From NCBI GenBank assembly GCA_003255025.1, contig QANY01006224.1, forward strand, positions 930,001 to 994,000: DNA of 64,000 nucleotides. Reading direction: 5' to 3'. Source of the stretch: Datisca glomerata (Eukaryota > Streptophyta > Magnoliopsida > Cucurbitales > Datiscaceae). The notes under the pieces were generated by a model. The model worked only from the letters and a program-made list of their open reading frames with translations, had not been told where the DNA came from and ran no database searches. The position numbers and the translations under genes were made by a program. Of the stretch, positions 61,389 through 64,000 are shown one piece after another. How positions within the stretch are numbered: position 1 is the stretch's first letter; every line of letters begins with the position of its first letter.

Positions 61389-62380
61389 TGGCTAGTGAAT
61401 CAAACTCTGTAAATAGCAACAATGCTGCAAATAACTCAGCAGCAACAATAATCTTCTTCACAAACAGTCTAAATAGTGCAGTATCGGTAAGATTGGATAG
61501 AAATAACTATGTGTTATGAAAATCACAGGTAGTTCCTGCAATCTCGAAACATGAACTGGAAGAGATTGTCTTCAATCTAGAAGAGAAACCCCAAAACTTG
61601 ATTGATGGAGGAAAAATCAAACTAGAATGTAAAATTTGGGTGAGAAAATATTAACTCTTGTTATGTTGGATGAGGAGTTCAATGACAGAGGGAGTGTTGA
61701 GAACTGTTACTTAGTACAATAGCTACAGAGGTTTGGTGTTCTTTGGAGAGAAACTTTGTAAACCATTCCAAAGCTAGGATGATTCAGTTAAGAGGCAGCA
61801 CCACAAGAAGTAATATGTCAATCTCTAAATTTTGTCATAAAATGATAAGGTTTGGAGATAGTCTAATAGAAATTGGCCAATCTTTATCTGAGCAAGAACT
61901 GGTCATGTATATAGTAAATGGTCTATGATCTGAATATGATCTTGGTAATGACTATCACATCAAGAAGTGAGAATCTTGGTGTTGAAGAAGTGTAGTCCTT
62001 GCTTATGTGTCATGAAAGCAGGATTGAAAAGCAAGATGTAGAAAATGAGAATGAGGTGAAGATGGTGAAAACATAACTCGAAGTACAAGAAATAGGAAGT
62101 TCATTAGTGGCCAAAATAGTAGCATAAACTATTCAAGAAATGCACGATTTCAATCATAGATAGTAATGGCAGTTTCAATGGAAAAAGATGAGGAAAAGGA
62201 GGTAAAAATTTCACTGGGAATCGAATTGTATGTCTAGTATGTGGGAAGCCTGAACACTCAGCAACAGTGTGTTATTACATATATGAGAGAACTCAAAAGG
62301 ATAACACCTCAGACTTAAATAGTTTTATAAATGGGAATTCTCTAGCCTACATGGTGTCTCATGCAGCCTATGTTTTGTAG
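61389..62380 (+). pseudogene. Gag of copia 3
   Basis: It begins MASESNSVNSNNAANNSAAT. VRLDRNNYVL is followed by TGA (61517-61519) where copia 2 has TGG, then KSQVVPAISKHELEEIVF. The stretch 61743-61928 is open and ends EQELVMYIVNGL. The nucleic-acid-binding knuckle is intact at 62231-62272 (CLVCGKPEHSATVC). The domain order and blocks match gags of copia 1 and 2, so the three elements are related. Several stops and shifts. Confidence 0.7.
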
Positions 62381-62518
62381 AATAATGTTGTTTATCTTTG
62401 CTACTTTTCTGGTATTTAAGGATATTTTAGTATTTTTAACTTTCTTATCCATGTGTATAAGTACCCCATGTACTATCTAAATTTGATTGATCAATATAAC
62501 TATTTTAGCTTTCGAGTT
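62371..62518 (+). repeat. 5' LTR of copia 4 (short)
   Basis: It starts at tgttttgtag (62371) or tgttgtttat (62386) and ends just before the primer site. The TATA-like tataag at 62456 predicts an RNA start near 62483-62490. Length 133-148 bp. Confidence 0.5.
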
Positions 62519-62764
62519 GGTATCAAAGCCTAACCCTAATCCTAACATTAATCTTCCACCCATCACTGCCACAGTCACCAGACAGTGTCGATCACCGCCA
62601 CTCACGTCGGCATCCTCCACCCGCCGCCGCCCAGTCGCCGGCCATCGGCGCCACCACCTCAGGCCGCCGGAGCTCTTTTTTTACTGTTTCCAACTTTGTT
62701 TTTTCAAAGTGGTTGAGTTTTCCTAGGCTATGTGCTGACCAGACCTAGGATTTTCTATTTTTTT
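62481..62764 (+). repeat. Direct repeat, copy 1 (LTR end, primer site, leader)
   Basis: About 97 % identical to 63717-64000 by eye (about eight differences in ~280 bases). Copy 1 is preceded by the rest of the LTR. Confidence 0.9.
62519..62531 (+). promoter_or_regulatory. Primer-binding site of copia 4
   Basis: tggtatcaaagcc, one mismatch to the tRNA-iMet complement; repeated identically in the second copy near 63755. Confidence 0.7.
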
Positions 62765-62900
62765 TCGAATTGCTGTGGCTTAAACCACAGTTTGGTCACT
62801 CGTTTGGTGATTTTTTCATGATATAGACGGTCGTGTTCAATCTTTCTTCATCTCTCCATCGGATTTTCTTGGTAATTTGTATTGCTTTCTTGGATTCGTG

Positions 62901-63713
62901 ATGTATGAATCTTCAAATGCTACTGTTACGGCTGTTGCTAAGCCAGATCTAGCTTATCTTGTGTCCAGTGGAAGAGTTACTAGTGTTCTTTTAAATGGAT
63001 GAAATTTTGTTGCTTGGTCTCGATCGTTGAAGTTATTTCTTGGTGGACGGGGAAAAAGTCTTTGGCTTCAAGGACGTGTTCCTCGCCCTAAAGATCACGA
63101 TGCAAAGGAAGCCCAGTGGGATGTTGATAACTGTTTGATATTAGGATGGATGTTTGGATCTATAGAGTCTTCGGTCTATAATATGTTTATGTATAATGAG
63201 ACGGTTGTCGATTTTTGGAATGCTTTGACTGCCATGTATGCTCATTCAAGGAATGAGGCTCGATATTTTGAGTTATATCAGGAGATTGCTAGTGCCAATC
63301 AGGAAAGACTTGGATTGAATGTTGCTCAATTTTTTGGACTTGTACGGTGGGATGAGGGGGCTCAATATGAACTAGTCAATGACTTTGGGACAATGGCTCA
63401 TGTAGCAGTCAAGAGGCTAGATCGTCATCACATATATGCATTTCTGATGGGGCTTAAGCCTGAATTTGAGTCACTTCGTACCCAAATACTTAATTCCTCT
63501 CATGTATCATCCTTGTTTAAGACCTTTGCTATGGTTGATGGAGATGAGCGTCGACGTTATATCTCGGTCCCGATTCCCATCCCTGCCACTGCTAGTAATA
63601 ATGATCAAATGGCCCTCGGTGCTCGTGGTTTCTCTAGTTCTCATCCTCCAGCTGGGAGGAAATTTTGTCATCATTGTGTAAACAATGGTATATCAAAGAT
63701 ACTTGTTACATGA
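62901..63713 (+). pseudogene. Gag of copia 4, one nonsense codon and a terminal frameshift
   Basis: The frame starts MYESSNATVTAVAKPDLAYL. A single in-frame TGA lies at 63000-63002 in '..LLNG*NFVAWSR'. From 63027 it is open for 228 codons: WLQGRVPRPKDHDAKEAQWD, NCLILGWMFGSIE, ARYFELYQEIA, IYAFLMGLKPEFESLRTQIL. This is a copia gag of a different lineage from elements 1-3. At the C-terminus the zinc knuckle begins FCHHCVNNG, and a one-base loss at the His codon shifts the frame into a stop at 63711. It is the best-preserved transposon ORF in the window. Confidence 0.75.
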
Positions 63714-63716
63714 GCC

Positions 63717-64000
63717 ATTTGATTGATCAATATAACTATTTTAGCTTTCGAGTTGGTATCAAAGCCTAACCCTAATCCTAACATTAATCTTCCACCCATC
63801 ACTGCCACAGCCACCACACAGTGTCGATCACCAACACTCACGTCGGCAGCCTCCACCCGCCGCCGCCCATCGCCGGCCATCGGCCCCACCACCTCAGGCC
63901 GCCGGAGCTCTTTTTTTACTGTTTCCAACTTTGTTTTTTCAAAGTGGTTGAGTTTTCCTAGGCTATGTGCTGACCAGACCTAGGATTTTCTATTTTTTTC
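63717..64000 (+). repeat. Direct repeat, copy 2 (LTR end, primer site, leader)
   Basis: Offset 1236 bp from copy 1. It is joined directly to gag sequence at atttgattg and runs off the window. Confidence 0.9.

Larger units (their letters stand above)
61138..62385 (+). mobile_element. Ty1/copia element 3, 5' LTR and gag only
   Basis: The putative LTR is 61138-61355, with a TATA box (gcctataaaaaggcttctt, ~61270), followed by tgttatcattgc (61356), a decayed primer site. The gag that follows is cut off near 62371-62386 by the LTR of copia 4. No pol is present. Confidence 0.65.
62371..64000 (+). mobile_element. Ty1/copia element 4, LTR-leader-gag then a second leader; continues past window
   Basis: Order: short LTR, primer site, ~370-bp GC-rich leader (62532-62900), gag (62901-63713), then a second copy of LTR end + primer site + leader (63717-64000). 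It is inserted in the gag of copia 3. No pol is seen within the window. Confidence 0.7.

Overview
This is nuclear DNA of a flowering plant, probably a eudicot. It is AT-rich and intron-containing, and it is dominated by retroelements: Ty1/copia elements with tRNA-iMet-type primer sites, an L1-type LINE, a non-autonomous hAT element and an endogenous plant pararetrovirus (Caulimoviridae). No prokaryotic features, rRNA, tRNA or CRISPR were found. The species cannot be named from sequence alone.

Layout. 1-2.4 kb: AT-rich element bounded by ~240-bp inverted repeats. 2.4-7.3 kb: mostly featureless, with a cluster of short direct and inverted repeats near 4.45 kb and a weak exon-like patch at 4.6-5.8 kb. 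7.3-10.6 kb: minisatellites, including two arrays of one unit in opposite orientation. 10.6-14.1 kb: intergenic, with an LTR-like fragment and a GA microsatellite. 14.2-34.3 kb: one rearranged endogenous caulimovirid locus. It holds two head-to-tail copies on the minus strand, a third copy head-to-head with them on the plus strand, seven tandem ~770-bp copies of the viral 3' end/promoter/primer-site block, and a movement-protein-like fragment. All copies are broken. 34.4-38.5 kb: degenerate LINE on the minus strand. 40.1-40.5 kb: hAT MITE with an exact 8-bp target duplication. 42.1-45.3 kb: tandem repeats and a degraded 'putative plant transposon protein' gene. 45.6-50.7 kb: copia element 1. 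52.7-58.1 kb: copia element 2. 61.1-64.0 kb: copia elements 3 and 4, the last continuing beyond the window.

The one convincing host gene lies on the minus strand at 50962-60918. Nine exons with GT-AG junctions and consistent phase encode 304 residues of a plant lysophosphatidate acyltransferase (LPAT2/3 type), including the HX4D and EGTR blocks and a C-terminal membrane region. Copia element 2 (5.4 kb, antisense to the gene) fills one intron. Copia 1 ends ~250 bp past the stop codon, and copia 3/4 lie just upstream of the first visible exon. The N-terminal exon is not seen and probably lies beyond the right edge, across a retroelement-filled first intron.

The most unusual structures are the seven-fold promoter/primer-site array, the large palindrome of viral copies with a 55-bp centre, a conserved unassigned region after RNase H in all three viral copies, and a tandem duplication in copia 4 whose breakpoint falls at the predicted transcription start.
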